Source of the DNA: Rhizobium sp. ARZ01 | GTDB taxonomy: Bacteria; Pseudomonadota; Alphaproteobacteria; Rhizobiales; Rhizobiaceae | NCBI RefSeq assembly: GCF_014851675.1 | Contig: NZ_JACVAE010000001.1 | Span: forward strand, 1,116,001 to 1,180,000 | DNA length: 64,000 nucleotides | Reading direction: 5' to 3' | In this document: positions 22,566-31,219 of the stretch, piece by piece | How the letters are laid out: each line of letters opens with the position of its first letter | Position numbering within the stretch: position 1 is the stretch's first letter | Program-made: the position numbers and the translations under genes | The notes under the pieces: model-generated | Databases searched by the model: none | What the model was told of the DNA's origin: nothing | Seen by the model: the letters and a program-made list of their open reading frames with translations, nothing else

Positions 22566-23594
22566 TCAGGCCGGTTTGACGAAGAGAAGGTCACATTTTT
22601 GGAGCAGACTGATCGGATCGGCGTCCGGATCGGCGAGACAGAGGTCAACCATCGTCCGTGCCACGTTGAGATAATAGGCCTCGTTCCGTTTTGCGAAGCG
22701 GATCAGGCCAAGGTTGGCTTCGTGCTGGCTCAGGATCGCTTCCCACCCGGATCGGTAGGGCAGCAATCGTCTGATTTTCAAGATGCGGTTGCGACGTGTG
22801 ACGTGGCGTACACGGTCCTGCCGTGCGAGCGCCAGGCGTGCGGCAGCGGCAAAGACCAGATCCTGACCGTATTTTTCCCACACCTCCTTGAGTTGCCGAG
22901 GGCAAGAGCACAGGTAAGCGCGCAGCAGAATGCGCCGTCTTTTCTCGTCTCGGCAAAACGGGCGCAGCAACGTCGCCGCGAGTTCGATGCCCGAAATGTC
23001 ATAGGCGAACAGTTCGTAGTCGATTAGGCCAACGGAGTGGTCGTCGTTCTGGATGATATTTTTGCCGAACAGGTCGCCGTGGGTGAGTTGCGTTCCGGGC
23101 AACTCGCGTAGCCGTTCCATGCTCTCAATGATCCACCGTCTCTGCTTTTCAGTCAGTTGCGGTTCGCGGCTGAGGTAGGTCTCATGCGGCAGCTTCGGCT
23201 GCCTTCGCTCGAAAAGTGCGCGCTGCGGTGGGCCCTCCACCGAATTCAGCTTGGCCATGGTTTGCCCAAGCGACGCAAGCCCGTCTCGATTTGACTTCCG
23301 GGGAAAGGGGCGCCCCGGTAGGTAGGAAAGCGCAATCCAATGACCGTGGCGCAGGTATTCGCCAAATGTCGATGTGCGTGCGCAGACGGACTGAACAGCG
23401 ACGCCGGTCTTTTCCAGTCTTTTGAGAGTGTCTTCAAACAACGCCATCGTTTGTTTCCGACGGAACCGGTAGAGGACATAATTCTGCTGATCAAACTGGA
23501 CAATGCGCTTCTGCATGCTGAAGCGCCATTTCGAATGCAGGACGCCAGCGTGCCCGCCGAGCAACTCACTTATGCTGGGATGGCAATTGTTCAT
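22566..23594 (-). CDS. Aminoglycoside-phosphotransferase-like kinase
   Basis: A protein of up to 342 residues with the kinase-like fold of aminoglycoside and choline phosphotransferases. The catalytic loop LTHGDLFGKNII (about residue 196) and the metal-binding GLIDYELFAYD (about 215) are clear. An N-terminal lobe precedes them and a helical C-terminal lobe follows. The substrate is unknown; lipid or sugar precursors are as likely as an antibiotic. The start is uncertain: ATG 23594, or ATG 23516 (MQKRIVQFDQ). The spacer 23595-23807 shows nothing I recognise. Confidence 0.75.
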   Translation of the reverse strand: MNNCHPSISELLGGHAGVLHSKWRFSMQKRIVQFDQQNYVLYRFRRKQTMALFEDTLKRLEKTGVAVQSVCARTSTFGEYLRHGHWIALSYLPGRPFPRKSNRDGLASLGQTMAKLNSVEGPPQRALFERRQPKLPHETYLSREPQLTEKQRRWIIESMERLRELPGTQLTHGDLFGKNIIQNDDHSVGLIDYELFAYDISGIELAATLLRPFCRDEKRRRILLRAYLCSCPRQLKEVWEKYGQDLVFAAAARLALARQDRVRHVTRRNRILKIRRLLPYRSGWEAILSQHEANLGLIRFAKRNEAYYLNVARTMVDLCLADPDADPISLLQKCDLLFVKPA

Positions 23595-23807
23595 TCGAAA
23601 GCGAAGCGTCCTGATCTATTCGTCCGCTCCGCATTCTGGCCTTTGTTCGGAGCATCTTTTCGGGATCCTATATGGCGCAAACGAATGTCCGTTACTAGCC
23701 GGGGCAAGCTTGGTTCCCTCCTTTACGTCACGATGCGGCAGAATGAAGCAAATCATTCGATTTGAGATGTGCGAGCACCTGCGAAAGGCAGCCGGATACT
23801 TTTGCCG

Positions 23808-24374
23808 TCACGCGCGGCGGGCGAGTTCCAGCAGCTCCGCCTCGGAAAGCGGAAGGATTGTCGCCTCCCGGGTGCTGACGGGCGAAAACCCGAACATCTG
23901 GTACAACTGCAGCGCGCGTGGGTGATCGAGATTGTTTGTGGTGACCGACAGCGACGTCGGGTCGGCTGCCCAGGCGGCATAGAGTGTCTGGAGCAGGAAC
24001 CATTTGCCAAGGCCGAGCCCAAGTGCGTGCTCGAACAGACCGAAATGCACAAGCTCCATCGATTCAGTATCGCGCTGGAAAAGCTCGAAGAACCCGGCAG
24101 GCGCACCGTCGACATAGAGCACCGTCACATTGGTGCGCTTATCATTGAGAATCGCTGCAAGCGTTTCGTCGTCCATCCGCAGTCGCTCCACCCATTGCCA
24201 GCGTCGACCGACCTGGGTGTAGAGAAAACGGTAGAACGCTGGCGGGATGTTCGGCACGCGCATGATGGCGGTCTGGATATTGACCGGCACGGGAAGGCTT
24301 TGCTTCGGTGGGGCGCTCATGCGCAATTCGGTAATGTGAACCGGTATCGCTGCCGGCCGTCCGCGCGGTGCCAT
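23808..24374 (-). CDS. GNAT family N-acetyltransferase
   Basis: A 188-residue cytoplasmic acetyltransferase. The acetyl-CoA pyrophosphate loop appears as FGLFEHALGLGLGKWFL (about residues 112-128), with the preceding strand in VLYVDGAPAGFFELFQ and the typical end RALQLYQMFGFSPVS. The substrate cannot be deduced. Its start codon comes 4 bases after the stop of the sseA gene, so the two are probably cotranscribed and coupled. Confidence 0.85.
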   Translation of the reverse strand: MAPRGRPAAIPVHITELRMSAPPKQSLPVPVNIQTAIMRVPNIPPAFYRFLYTQVGRRWQWVERLRMDDETLAAILNDKRTNVTVLYVDGAPAGFFELFQRDTESMELVHFGLFEHALGLGLGKWFLLQTLYAAWAADPTSLSVTTNNLDHPRALQLYQMFGFSPVSTREATILPLSEAELLELARRA

Positions 24375-24378
24375 GGTG

Positions 24379-25233
24379 TCAGTCTCGTCCGGTCACCACT
24401 GGCGTGTCGCTTCGGCCGCCCCATTCAGACCAGGAGCCGTCATAGAGCGCATTGTTCTCGTGGCCGAGGGAATGAAGAGCGAGCGTGATGATCGCTGCCG
24501 TGAGGCCGGAGCCACAGGTGGTCACGACAGGTGCATTCAGGTCGATGCCTGCGTTTTCGAACGTGGCTTTGAGCGCATCCAGGTCCTTGAGCCTGCCGTC
24601 GACAGAGAAGACGCCTGATGGCATGCTGCGCGCGCCGGGCATATGCCCCGAGCGCATGCCAGCGCGCGGTTCGGGTTCCTCGCCGGTGAAGCGCCCGGCC
24701 CCGCGGGCGTCGGCGATCTGGCGCGATCCGGACGACACTATACCGTGCATCTCGTCGAACGACGTCACGGCTGCGGTATTGAATTGCGGGCGGAAGTGTC
24801 CCGGCGCGGGCTCCGGAAGATCCGTTTCGAGTGGCCTACCTTCCTTCTTCCAGCCGTCGAGGCCACCGTCCATGACGTAGACGCTCTTCGCGCCCATGGT
24901 GCGGAACAGCCACCAGACCCGTGGCGCGGTGAAGATGCCGGGACCGTCATAGACGACGATCGTGTCGGTGTCGGAGATGCCGAGCTTTTCGACGGCAAGC
25001 GCGAACTCCTCAGGCGAGGGGATACTGTGCGGCAGACCGGTCGAGTGATCGGCGATCGCGTCCTGGTCGAAGAAGACGGCGCCTGGGATGTGGCCGGTGG
25101 CATACTCGGCCGCTCCGTTGCGATTTTGCGCGGGAAGATACCAGGATGCATCGACGATCCTGAATTCCGGCGCGCCGATCTGTTTTTGTACCCAGTCGGG
25201 CGTCACGACAAATTTGCTTCTGGCGGCGGTCAC
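24379..25233 (-). CDS. sseA: 3-mercaptopyruvate sulfurtransferase
   Basis: A 284-residue protein of two rhodanese domains that moves sulfur from 3-mercaptopyruvate to an acceptor such as cyanide or a thiol. The N-terminal domain is inactive, as usual; the C-terminal domain carries the active loop VTTCGSGLTAAII with the catalytic cysteine at about residue 238. CGSGLT distinguishes mercaptopyruvate sulfurtransferases from thiosulfate rhodaneses. It lies in a leftward cluster with alaX and the cysteine synthase gene, consistent with cysteine metabolism. Confidence 0.92.
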   Translation of the reverse strand: MTAARSKFVVTPDWVQKQIGAPEFRIVDASWYLPAQNRNGAAEYATGHIPGAVFFDQDAIADHSTGLPHSIPSPEEFALAVEKLGISDTDTIVVYDGPGIFTAPRVWWLFRTMGAKSVYVMDGGLDGWKKEGRPLETDLPEPAPGHFRPQFNTAAVTSFDEMHGIVSSGSRQIADARGAGRFTGEEPEPRAGMRSGHMPGARSMPSGVFSVDGRLKDLDALKATFENAGIDLNAPVVTTCGSGLTAAIITLALHSLGHENNALYDGSWSEWGGRSDTPVVTGRD

Positions 25234-25245
25234 GAGTGTTTCTCC

Positions 25246-25989
25246 TTAAGCCGCCGATGAAGGCGAGCCGAACTGGATGCGGAAGCGGCGGTTTTCCTTG
25301 CCTTTTTTCTCGATCTTCGAGATGTGGATCGCACCAACTTCCTGTGTTTCGGAAACGTGCGTGCCGCCGCAGGGCTGGCTGTCGATCGCGGATTCTTCGC
25401 CGATGCAGACCAGGCTGACGCGTCCCATGCCCATCGGCGGACGGACATTCTTCGATTTCACAATGCCCGGATTGGCTGCAAGTTCCGCATCAGTGATCCA
25501 TTGCACATAGACGGGGTGGTTTTCCGTCACCAGTTGCATCAGCTTCGCGGTGACTTCGTCCCGGTCTATGGTCTCGGTCATGTCGAAATCGACACGGCTT
25601 TCCTCCTCGCCGACCGCCGCCCCCGTGATCGGGAAGGGGCAGACGACGGACAAGAGGTGGCAGGCGGTGTGCATGCGCATCAGTCGATAGCGACGCGGCC
25701 AGTCGATGTGCAGTACCAGCTTTTCGCCGACGATCGGCAGGGCGACGCCCTCGATCGGGCGGTGAATGATGATGTCCTTCGTTGGCCCGTGGACGGTCGG
25801 GCCGAGCGCGATCCTGCTGCCATCGGCGCGCTCAAAGAAACCGGTATCGCCCGGCTGTCCGCCGGATGTCGCATAGAAGCAGGTCTGGTCGAGTTCGATG
25901 CCGCCGTCCTCGTGAACCGCCGTCACCACCGCCTCAGCCGTCGAAAGATAGAAATCGTCACGAAAGAGCGGGGTAACGGGCTTCGTCAT
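25246..25989 (-). CDS. Alanyl-tRNA editing protein (AlaX-M type)
   Basis: A free-standing editing enzyme that hydrolyses mischarged seryl- or glycyl-tRNA-Ala. The 247-residue product matches the AlaX-M form: a glycine-rich N-terminal part (TCFYATSGGQPGDTGFF), then zinc ligands in MHTACHLL (HxxxH, about residue 106) and SQPCGGTHVSETQEVG (CxxxH, about 206-210). These are the alanyl-tRNA synthetase editing-site motifs, and no synthetase core is present. It lies 3 bases downstream of the cysteine synthase gene and 12 bases upstream of sseA. Confidence 0.93.
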   Translation of the reverse strand: MTKPVTPLFRDDFYLSTAEAVVTAVHEDGGIELDQTCFYATSGGQPGDTGFFERADGSRIALGPTVHGPTKDIIIHRPIEGVALPIVGEKLVLHIDWPRRYRLMRMHTACHLLSVVCPFPITGAAVGEEESRVDFDMTETIDRDEVTAKLMQLVTENHPVYVQWITDAELAANPGIVKSKNVRPPMGMGRVSLVCIGEESAIDSQPCGGTHVSETQEVGAIHISKIEKKGKENRRFRIQFGSPSSAA

Positions 25990-25992
25990 GGA

Positions 25993-27033
25993 TCAATCAA
26001 CGGCCTGGTAAGGGACTTTGATCCCCGATGTCTTCGTCAGCCATGCCGGTGAAGGCAGGCCTTTCGAATCGAGGAAGTCCGGATTGAAGAGTTTGGACTG
26101 GTAGCGGTTACCATAGTCGCAGAGGATCGTCACGATCGTATGCCCGGGGCCGAGGTCCTTCGCCAGCCGGATCGCGCCGGCGATGTTGATGCCGGTCGAC
26201 CCGCCGACACACAGGCCTTCGTGGTCGATCAGATCGAAGACGAACGGGATCGCCTCGGAATCGGGGATCTGGTAGGAAAAGTCCGGCGTGAAGCCTTCGA
26301 GGTTCGCCGTGATCCGGCCCTGGCCGATACCCTCCGTGATCGAGCTGCCGGAGGCCTTCAGCTCGCCATGCGCATAATAGTTGTGGAGGGAAGCGCCTTC
26401 GGGATCCGCAATACCGATCTTGACGTCCGGTTTTTTGGCGCGAAGGCCGGCCGCCACGCCAGCGAGTGTGCCCCCCGAGCCGACCGCGCAGACGAAGCCG
26501 TCGACCTTGCCATCAGTGTCGCGCCAGATCTCGGGAGCGGTCGTGGCGATATGCGCGTCGCGATTTGCGACATTGTCGAACTGATTGGCCCAGATCGCCC
26601 CGTTCGGCTCCGTCTTCGCGAGCTCTTCGGCCAGACGGCCGGAAAGCTTCACGTAGTTGTTCGGGTTCTTGTAGGGAACGGCGGGCACTTCGACGAGTTC
26701 GGCGCCGAGCAGCTTCAGCGCGTCCTTCTTTTCCTGGCTCTGCGTTTCCGGGATGACGATCACCGTGCGGTAGCCAAGTGCCTGAGCGACCATCGCAAGG
26801 CCGATGCCGGTGTTTCCGGCGGTTCCCTCGACGATCACGCCGCCCGGCCGCAACTGGCCGGCCTTTTCGGCCGCGCGGATGATCCATAGCGCCGCGCGGT
26901 CCTTCACCGACTGGCCGGGATTGAGGAATTCGGCCTTGCCGAGGATCGTGCAGCCGGTCGCCTCGGACGCGCCTTTCAGCCGGATCAGCGGCGTATTGCC
27001 GATTGCGTCCAACACCGAAGGGAGAATAGCCAT
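25993..27033 (-). CDS. cysK: Cysteine synthase A family protein
   Basis: A PLP enzyme making cysteine from O-acetylserine and sulfide. The 346-residue product starts with MAILPSVLDAIGNTPLIRLK and has the PLP lysine in NPGQSVKDRAALW (about residue 44), EGTAGNTGIGLAMV and the phosphate-binding AVGSGGTLAGVA. It is longer than E. coli CysK because of a C-terminal extension (PSPAWLTKTSGIKVPYQ) seen in a second rhizobial clade, so it may not be the main cysteine synthase. It leads the leftward group with alaX, sseA and the GNAT gene. No gene is visible between it and the photolyase relic. Confidence 0.92.
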   Translation of the reverse strand: MAILPSVLDAIGNTPLIRLKGASEATGCTILGKAEFLNPGQSVKDRAALWIIRAAEKAGQLRPGGVIVEGTAGNTGIGLAMVAQALGYRTVIVIPETQSQEKKDALKLLGAELVEVPAVPYKNPNNYVKLSGRLAEELAKTEPNGAIWANQFDNVANRDAHIATTAPEIWRDTDGKVDGFVCAVGSGGTLAGVAAGLRAKKPDVKIGIADPEGASLHNYYAHGELKASGSSITEGIGQGRITANLEGFTPDFSYQIPDSEAIPFVFDLIDHEGLCVGGSTGINIAGAIRLAKDLGPGHTIVTILCDYGNRYQSKLFNPDFLDSKGLPSPAWLTKTSGIKVPYQAVD

Positions 27034-27166
27034 GGCCTGCGAACCTCACGCTTTGCATCTAGATTAGGCGGCGACTTTTCGGACCGCAAGCAATGGTTTG
27101 CAAGGAATTCCGTTCCTCGTCTCGGCTTTCCGGAGGCAAAATTTCGCCCTTGCAATGAGCCTTTTG

Positions 27167-27940
27167 TCATTTCTCTTGTCGAGTGGAGCCTTGATGCGGC
27201 CGAAAGCTTCCAAGTCCCGGTCTCGGGCGGTAATGATCGACGATCGGCGTGGGGTAGTCGGCACCGAGCCGGATTCCGGCTTCTTGAAGTACTGGAGCGG
27301 GCGCGTTGCAGGGGCTATGTATGTACTTCGGCGGCAATTGCGAAATTTCCGGAACGAACCTCTTCACACAGAGACCCTCGGGATCGTTCTTCTCGCCCTG
27401 AAGCGTGGGGTTGAAGATGCGAAAGAAGGGTGCAGCGTTCGCCCCGCAACCGGCAACCCATTGCCAACGGGCCGCATTCGAGGCGGGGTCGGTATCGAGA
27501 GGAGCGTGTCGCGGAACCAGTCCATTCCGCGCCGCCAGTCGACAAGCAGGTCCTTGATCAGAAAAGACGCCGCAATCATCCGGACTCGATTGTGCATGTA
27601 GCCTTGCGCCCCAAGCTGGCGCATGCCGGCATCGACGATCGGGTAGCCGGTCTGTCCCCGTGTCCAGGCAGTAAAGCGGACCTCGTCGTCATGCCATTCG
27701 AAAGCATCGAAACGTCGGTCCAGATTTTCGCTGGCAAGTTTCGGATGATGAAAAAACAGATGGTAGGAGAAATCGCGCCACGCCAATTCCTTCCGGTATG
27801 TGACGGGGCCGTCCGTCGCCTGCTCGCCGTGTCTTGTCCGTGCAGCATGCCAGACCGTTGAAGGCGAAAGCTCTCCGAAGCCAGGCGCAGGTCCCTTCGG
27901 AACCAGACGACAACGGGGCGAGGGGGTGATCATGAGGACC
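27167..27940 (-). pseudogene. Deoxyribodipyrimidine photolyase relic: internal deletion plus frameshift
   Basis: The N-terminal signature VVWFRRDLRLA is encoded at 27911-27879 and runs directly into FGELSPSTVWHAAR (from about 27879), which belongs to the C-terminal FAD-binding half. Most of the antenna domain and the linker, some 200-250 codons, are missing. The FAD domain then reads well (ELAWRDFSYHLFFHHP, GMRQLGAQGYMHNRVRM) until a 2-base duplication at 27497-27500 (CTCCTCTC for CTCCTC) shifts the frame. The remainder, DTDPASNAARWQWVAGCG through FNPTLQGEKNDPEGL and RFVPEISQLPPKYIHSP, is intact in the second frame to the stop at 27167. The gene cannot give a working photolyase. Confidence 0.88.
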
Positions 27941-28087
27941 TTGCAACGCTCGGCTTCAGAGGAGCGGTAATGTGGCGTGGAGTATGGATGTTATGCTCCG
28001 GTCACCAGTGGCGGCAATCGTGGGAGTAATCGGTCGGAAAATGGAAGCCGACAGCAATTCGCAATAGAACGTTGATCGGAAACGAAA

Positions 28088-28116
28088 AAGGGCCGCGCGA
28101 TTGACGCGCAGCCCTT
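28088..28116 (-). terminator. Terminator at the left prophage border
   Basis: A stem of about 12 bp (AAGGGC-x-GCGCG paired across an ATTGA loop, one mismatch) is followed on the minus strand by five T residues. It would stop the leftward early transcript that ends with the gene at 28285. The surrounding stretch 27950-28284 has no gene; it contains this terminator and, further right, three tandem 11-base repeats. Confidence 0.8.
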
Positions 28117-28220
28117 CTGAATTTGGCTCCCCGGGCCGGAGCTGGCTCCTTAGAGTGATCTTGGACTAGATGCTTTTATTACAATGTGTTGAGGCAGTGT
28201 TTTGAAGTTGTAAAATTGGC

Positions 28221-28254
28221 AATGTAGCCAAAATGTAACCAAAAAGTAGTCCAA
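28221..28254. repeat. Three tandem 11-base repeats, candidate integrase arm sites
   Basis: AATGTAGCCAA (28221-28231), AATGTAACCAA (28232-28242) and AAGTAGTCCAA (28244-28254) lie head to tail in an AT-rich stretch outside the last early gene. Tyrosine integrases bind clustered short arm-type repeats near att, so this is the most likely place for them. Two copies of ATTTGGCTC-like sequence occur close by. Confidence 0.45.
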
Positions 28255-28284
28255 ATGGCTCGCCATTTGGCTCGCCGGAAAAGC

Positions 28285-28482
28285 TCAGTTGGTGCCGATC
28301 AGCTTGCGGATGCGATCGACCGCAGTGCCGCGCTCCTTGGCTGCGAGATACTCACGCTCGAGGCGGTCCAGCAGCGGTTGCGCGATCGGGCCGCGCCGGT
28401 CGACCAGTTCTGCGCAAATCAAAAGCATCTTCTCGATTCGTTCCAAGGATATTTCCTGGCGGGGTGCACGCGTGTTCATCAA
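28285..28482 (-). CDS. Small hypothetical phage protein
   Basis: A 65-residue charged helical protein (EISLERIEKMLLICAELVDRRG, then AQPLLDRLEREYLAAKERG) with no membrane segment. Its start overlaps the stop of the upstream gene by 4 bases, so it is translated in the same leftward transcript. It is the last gene before the border terminator. I do not recognise it; its place next to the integrase would suit an excision or regulatory factor, but there is no direct sign of that. Confidence 0.6.
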   Translation of the reverse strand: MMNTRAPRQEISLERIEKMLLICAELVDRRGPIAQPLLDRLEREYLAAKERGTAVDRIRKLIGTN

Positions 28483-28991
28483 CCCCTCCGCCAGTTATCG
28501 AATTCCGCCCGCAGCGACTTCCAGCGCTGGCGGGCGTTTTCGTCGCTGTTCAGCTCGGCCATCGACTGGATGGCGAGGATGCTGCGGACGCGGGTCTTGA
28601 CCCGCTCCGTGTCGGCGATGTCAGCGCCGTGGCGCTCCTGCAGGAAGCGGCGGAAGGCGCGATCGTTGGCGCACTTCATGGCGCATTCGGCGGCGTGGTC
28701 CTTTGCCTTGGCAGGCTTCGGCTGCAACTCGCGGATCACACGGAAGGCCTCGTCCAGGAGCGTCAGCAGCGCTGCGATGTGGACCGGGGCGGATCGCATC
28801 AGGCGCCGATTGTCATAGCTGCAGTCGGGCAGGAGGATCGCGATCGGCTCGACCTCGCCGGAGCGGTGATCGCGGGTGCAGACCTCGGCGCGCTGGTTCT
28901 TGAGGTCGTAGCTCTCGCACCATTCGCCGCTTGCGAGGCCGCTCACTTCGCGGATCTCGGGCAACAGAGACTTGGCGGCGATCAGATCCAT
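28479..28991 (-). CDS. Hypothetical phage protein
   Basis: A 170-residue soluble protein rich in charged residues, with a helical middle (PVHIAALLTLLDEAFRVIREL) and seven arginines near the C-terminus. It has no motif I recognise. I chose ATG 28991, which has GAGG correctly placed upstream; a TTG at 29003 would overlap the integrase stop. It sits between the integrase gene and the last early gene, all on the minus strand. Confidence 0.6.
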   Translation of the reverse strand: MDLIAAKSLLPEIREVSGLASGEWCESYDLKNQRAEVCTRDHRSGEVEPIAILLPDCSYDNRRLMRSAPVHIAALLTLLDEAFRVIRELQPKPAKAKDHAAECAMKCANDRAFRRFLQERHGADIADTERVKTRVRSILAIQSMAELNSDENARQRWKSLRAEFDNWRRG

Positions 28992-28999
28992 GATTGGCC

Positions 29000-29860
29000 T
29001 CAAATTTCCGTGCCGTACTGGTATTGTCCGAAGCGTTCGGCGACGATCCGGCTAGCGTTTGGGTGCGGGCGCACGTAGATGCCGAGGAAAACGGCTAGGC
29101 TGCGCCAGTTGCCGGCATGCATGACGCTCCTGATGTCAAGCCCCAGATCGAGCGCATTGTTTGCGAAGCTATGCCGGCCGCAGGTGTGGCTTGGCTTGTA
29201 GGAAATGCCAGCGCGAGCGCATATCGTGCGGATGCGAGCATTGACCGACTGCCTGTGCGCATAGCCGAAAACGCGGTCTCCCGGTTTTGCATTCTCCTGA
29301 AAATCCATCATGCGGCTTGCGACTTCTCCGGTCAGGGAGCGCAAGGAATTGCGATCCGTCTTTGTCTTGACGAGCAGCGCTCTCCTCTGGCGCAGATCGA
29401 CATCACGCCAGCGCAGGTTGATGGCCTCGGTGACGCGAGCGCCTGTCGTCGCCATGAACAGTACCATCGCCGCGAGGCGCGGGTGCCCGTCCTGCATGCA
29501 CTGACGCGCAAATGTGTGCAGCCATGTGGGTGAGGCCGGATCTCGACGCTTCGGACTATCTTCGCGGAAGCGCCGGATGCGCAGATAATCGCACCATCCA
29601 CGTTCATAGGCGTGAACCATCACGGCGCGGGCCGGGGAAAGGGCCTGCCTGTTCAATGTGGCATTTGAGCCTTCAGGGTAAAGTGCCTTGGCCATCTGCT
29701 TGATGTCGAAAGGGCAGATCTCCACGAGGGGTCTATCGCCAAAATGGGCGATGATGCGTGCAAGATAACGTGCTTCGCCTCCGTGCTCGATGTGGCTGGC
29801 GGCTGCATCAGCAAAGGTTCGGCGAGCGGTCGAGAGCTCAGTTTTCATGAGGTCGGTCAT
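29000..29860 (-). CDS. int: Tyrosine-type phage integrase
   Basis: The recombinase that inserts and excises the prophage at att. The 286-residue protein has a short N-terminal core-binding domain and a C-terminal catalytic domain with all the expected residues: Arg in TTGARVTEAINLRW (about residue 139), a lysine in LLVKTKTDRNS, the HxxR box SHTCGRHSF (about 227), the second His/Trp position in MHAGNW and the nucleophilic Tyr in GIYVRPH. It is transcribed leftwards toward the border, as is usual. It lies 14 bases after the sliding-clamp gene, so it is part of the early operon and not an isolated gene. Confidence 0.93.
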   Translation of the reverse strand: MTDLMKTELSTARRTFADAAASHIEHGGEARYLARIIAHFGDRPLVEICPFDIKQMAKALYPEGSNATLNRQALSPARAVMVHAYERGWCDYLRIRRFREDSPKRRDPASPTWLHTFARQCMQDGHPRLAAMVLFMATTGARVTEAINLRWRDVDLRQRRALLVKTKTDRNSLRSLTGEVASRMMDFQENAKPGDRVFGYAHRQSVNARIRTICARAGISYKPSHTCGRHSFANNALDLGLDIRSVMHAGNWRSLAVFLGIYVRPHPNASRIVAERFGQYQYGTEI

Positions 29861-29874
29861 TTTGATCCATGGCG

Positions 29875-31038
29875 TTAATCCGCTACCTGGCGTGGACGCA
29901 TGGCGCTTACGACGTAGGTTTCAGCGTTGTTGCCAAGTGGACGGATGACGAGTGCCGTCGACGCGTCACGCACCATCAGCTCCACATCGACAGAGCGTAT
30001 TGCGCCGAGCGTCTTTTCGAGGCGCGTGGCCTGATGCGCGATGGTGAAGTTGTTCGGCACTTGGATCTCGCCGGGCACGAAATCCTCCGCAAATCCGCCG
30101 AGTGCTGTCATCAGGTCAACCTTGATGGTGTCGCCCTGGGCGACGAGCCGAACGCCGTCGTGCTTGGCGTCGTCCACCATTGCGCACACGCGCTTGACCG
30201 CAGCCGCGACGGCCTCGCGCGGCAGTACCGCCGTCAAATCCGTTCGCTCAGGAATAACCATGTCATACTGCGGGAAAATGCCGTCGATCAGTTTCGAGCT
30301 GATCTCGACGCCGTCATAGGCGACTGCGAAGATCTCGCCCGTGATGGCAATCCTCGCCCCGACTTTCGCGCCGTCGAGCAGTTTGCGCGCTGGCTCTGCG
30401 CCCGCTGGCGGCAGGATGATATGCGGATAGGTGTTGCGCACCGGCGGGAAGCTCGGGCAGCCGCAGCCAGCCAGTTCGATGCGCGCGAGGCTCAAGCCGT
30501 CCGTGGCGACAACGACCATGCCAGATCCCGCCTCGTCGGCATGGAGGCAATAACCTGTCAGGTAGACGCGGTCGTCATTCTTGTTGAGCGCGTAGCTCGT
30601 CTTCGCCAGCGCATCCGAAAGGCGAGCACCATCGATCTCTGTCCAGCCCAAATCGACGCGTCCACGCATCTCCGGGAAGTCGGATGCTGGGAGAACGGGG
30701 ATGGAAAAGGACGAGCGGCCCGCCCTGATGCCAACCTGGTCGCGATGGCGGCCGGGACCGAAGGCGATCTCGGCGGATTCGGGAAGCTCGCGCAGGATAT
30801 CGCCCAGTAGTTTCGCCGGCACGGCAAACGAAGCCTCGTCGCTCAGGTTCATCAACTCGCACTCCGCATCGATCTGCAGATCGAGATCAGTGGCGCGAAG
30901 CCGAAGGGCGCCGGCGCCTGCCTCAAACAGAACATGCGCGAGGATCGGGATCTTGCTCTTGTGGTCGACTGCCGCCGAGACGCGGGCGAAGGCCGGCGCG
31001 AGCGCCGAGCGGTGTATGTTGAACCAGGCATCACGCAT
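29875..31038 (-). CDS. dnaN: Phage-encoded DNA polymerase III beta subunit (sliding clamp)
   Basis: The ring clamp that tethers replicative polymerase to DNA. The 387-residue length is normal for DnaN (about 370) and the three-domain order can be followed: RSALAPAFARVSAAVDHKSKIPILAHVLFEA in domain 1 (of which KIPILAHVLFEA is typical), DFPEM at about residue 140, LSLARIELAG near 200 and DGIFPQYDMVIPE near 267, which is a DnaN hallmark. The C-terminal LMVRDASTALVIRP stretch precedes the usual end, but the terminal MPMRL-like sequence of host clamps appears here as AMRPRQ. The protein is well diverged from rhizobial host clamps, so it is phage-adapted. Neighbours are the integrase and small early genes. 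Confidence 0.9.
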   Translation of the reverse strand: MRDAWFNIHRSALAPAFARVSAAVDHKSKIPILAHVLFEAGAGALRLRATDLDLQIDAECELMNLSDEASFAVPAKLLGDILRELPESAEIAFGPGRHRDQVGIRAGRSSFSIPVLPASDFPEMRGRVDLGWTEIDGARLSDALAKTSYALNKNDDRVYLTGYCLHADEAGSGMVVVATDGLSLARIELAGCGCPSFPPVRNTYPHIILPPAGAEPARKLLDGAKVGARIAITGEIFAVAYDGVEISSKLIDGIFPQYDMVIPERTDLTAVLPREAVAAAVKRVCAMVDDAKHDGVRLVAQGDTIKVDLMTALGGFAEDFVPGEIQVPNNFTIAHQATRLEKTLGAIRSVDVELMVRDASTALVIRPLGNNAETYVVSAMRPRQVAD

Positions 31039-31219
31039 CGGCGGTGACTTCCGTGTTGCACAGACGTGCCAGCCTTGCCTCGCTGACGGGGGGGCGCAGA
31101 TCCGCCCATTCGCCGAAGATGTCGTACATCATTTGCAGCAGCTCGCCGTGCGGCGTCCGGTCGGCAATGGCGCGATAAAGGTTCTCAAGTTCCTGTTGCT
31201 CCGGCATTTCAGGCTCCAT
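31031..31219 (-). CDS. Small hypothetical phage protein
   Basis: A 62-residue acidic protein (MEPEMPEQQELENLYRAIAD, later MMYDIFGEWADLRPPVSEARL) that is probably all helical. Its end overlaps the start of the clamp gene by 8 bases and its start overlaps the upstream gene, so it belongs to the same early operon. No function is recognisable. Confidence 0.6.
   Translation of the reverse strand: MEPEMPEQQELENLYRAIADRTPHGELLQMMYDIFGEWADLRPPVSEARLARLCNTEVTADA

Noticed and set aside
27881..28120. Prophage insertion as the cause of the broken photolyase
   Set aside because: The photolyase N-terminal motif is still on the left side, at 27881-27911, so the gene was damaged by internal deletion, not split by the prophage.
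28121..28140. GC-rich segment resembling the 3' end of a tRNA, as an attB inside a tRNA gene
   Set aside because: The minus-strand reading ends in GGGGAGCCA, but no anticodon arm, D-arm or matching 5' acceptor could be drawn.
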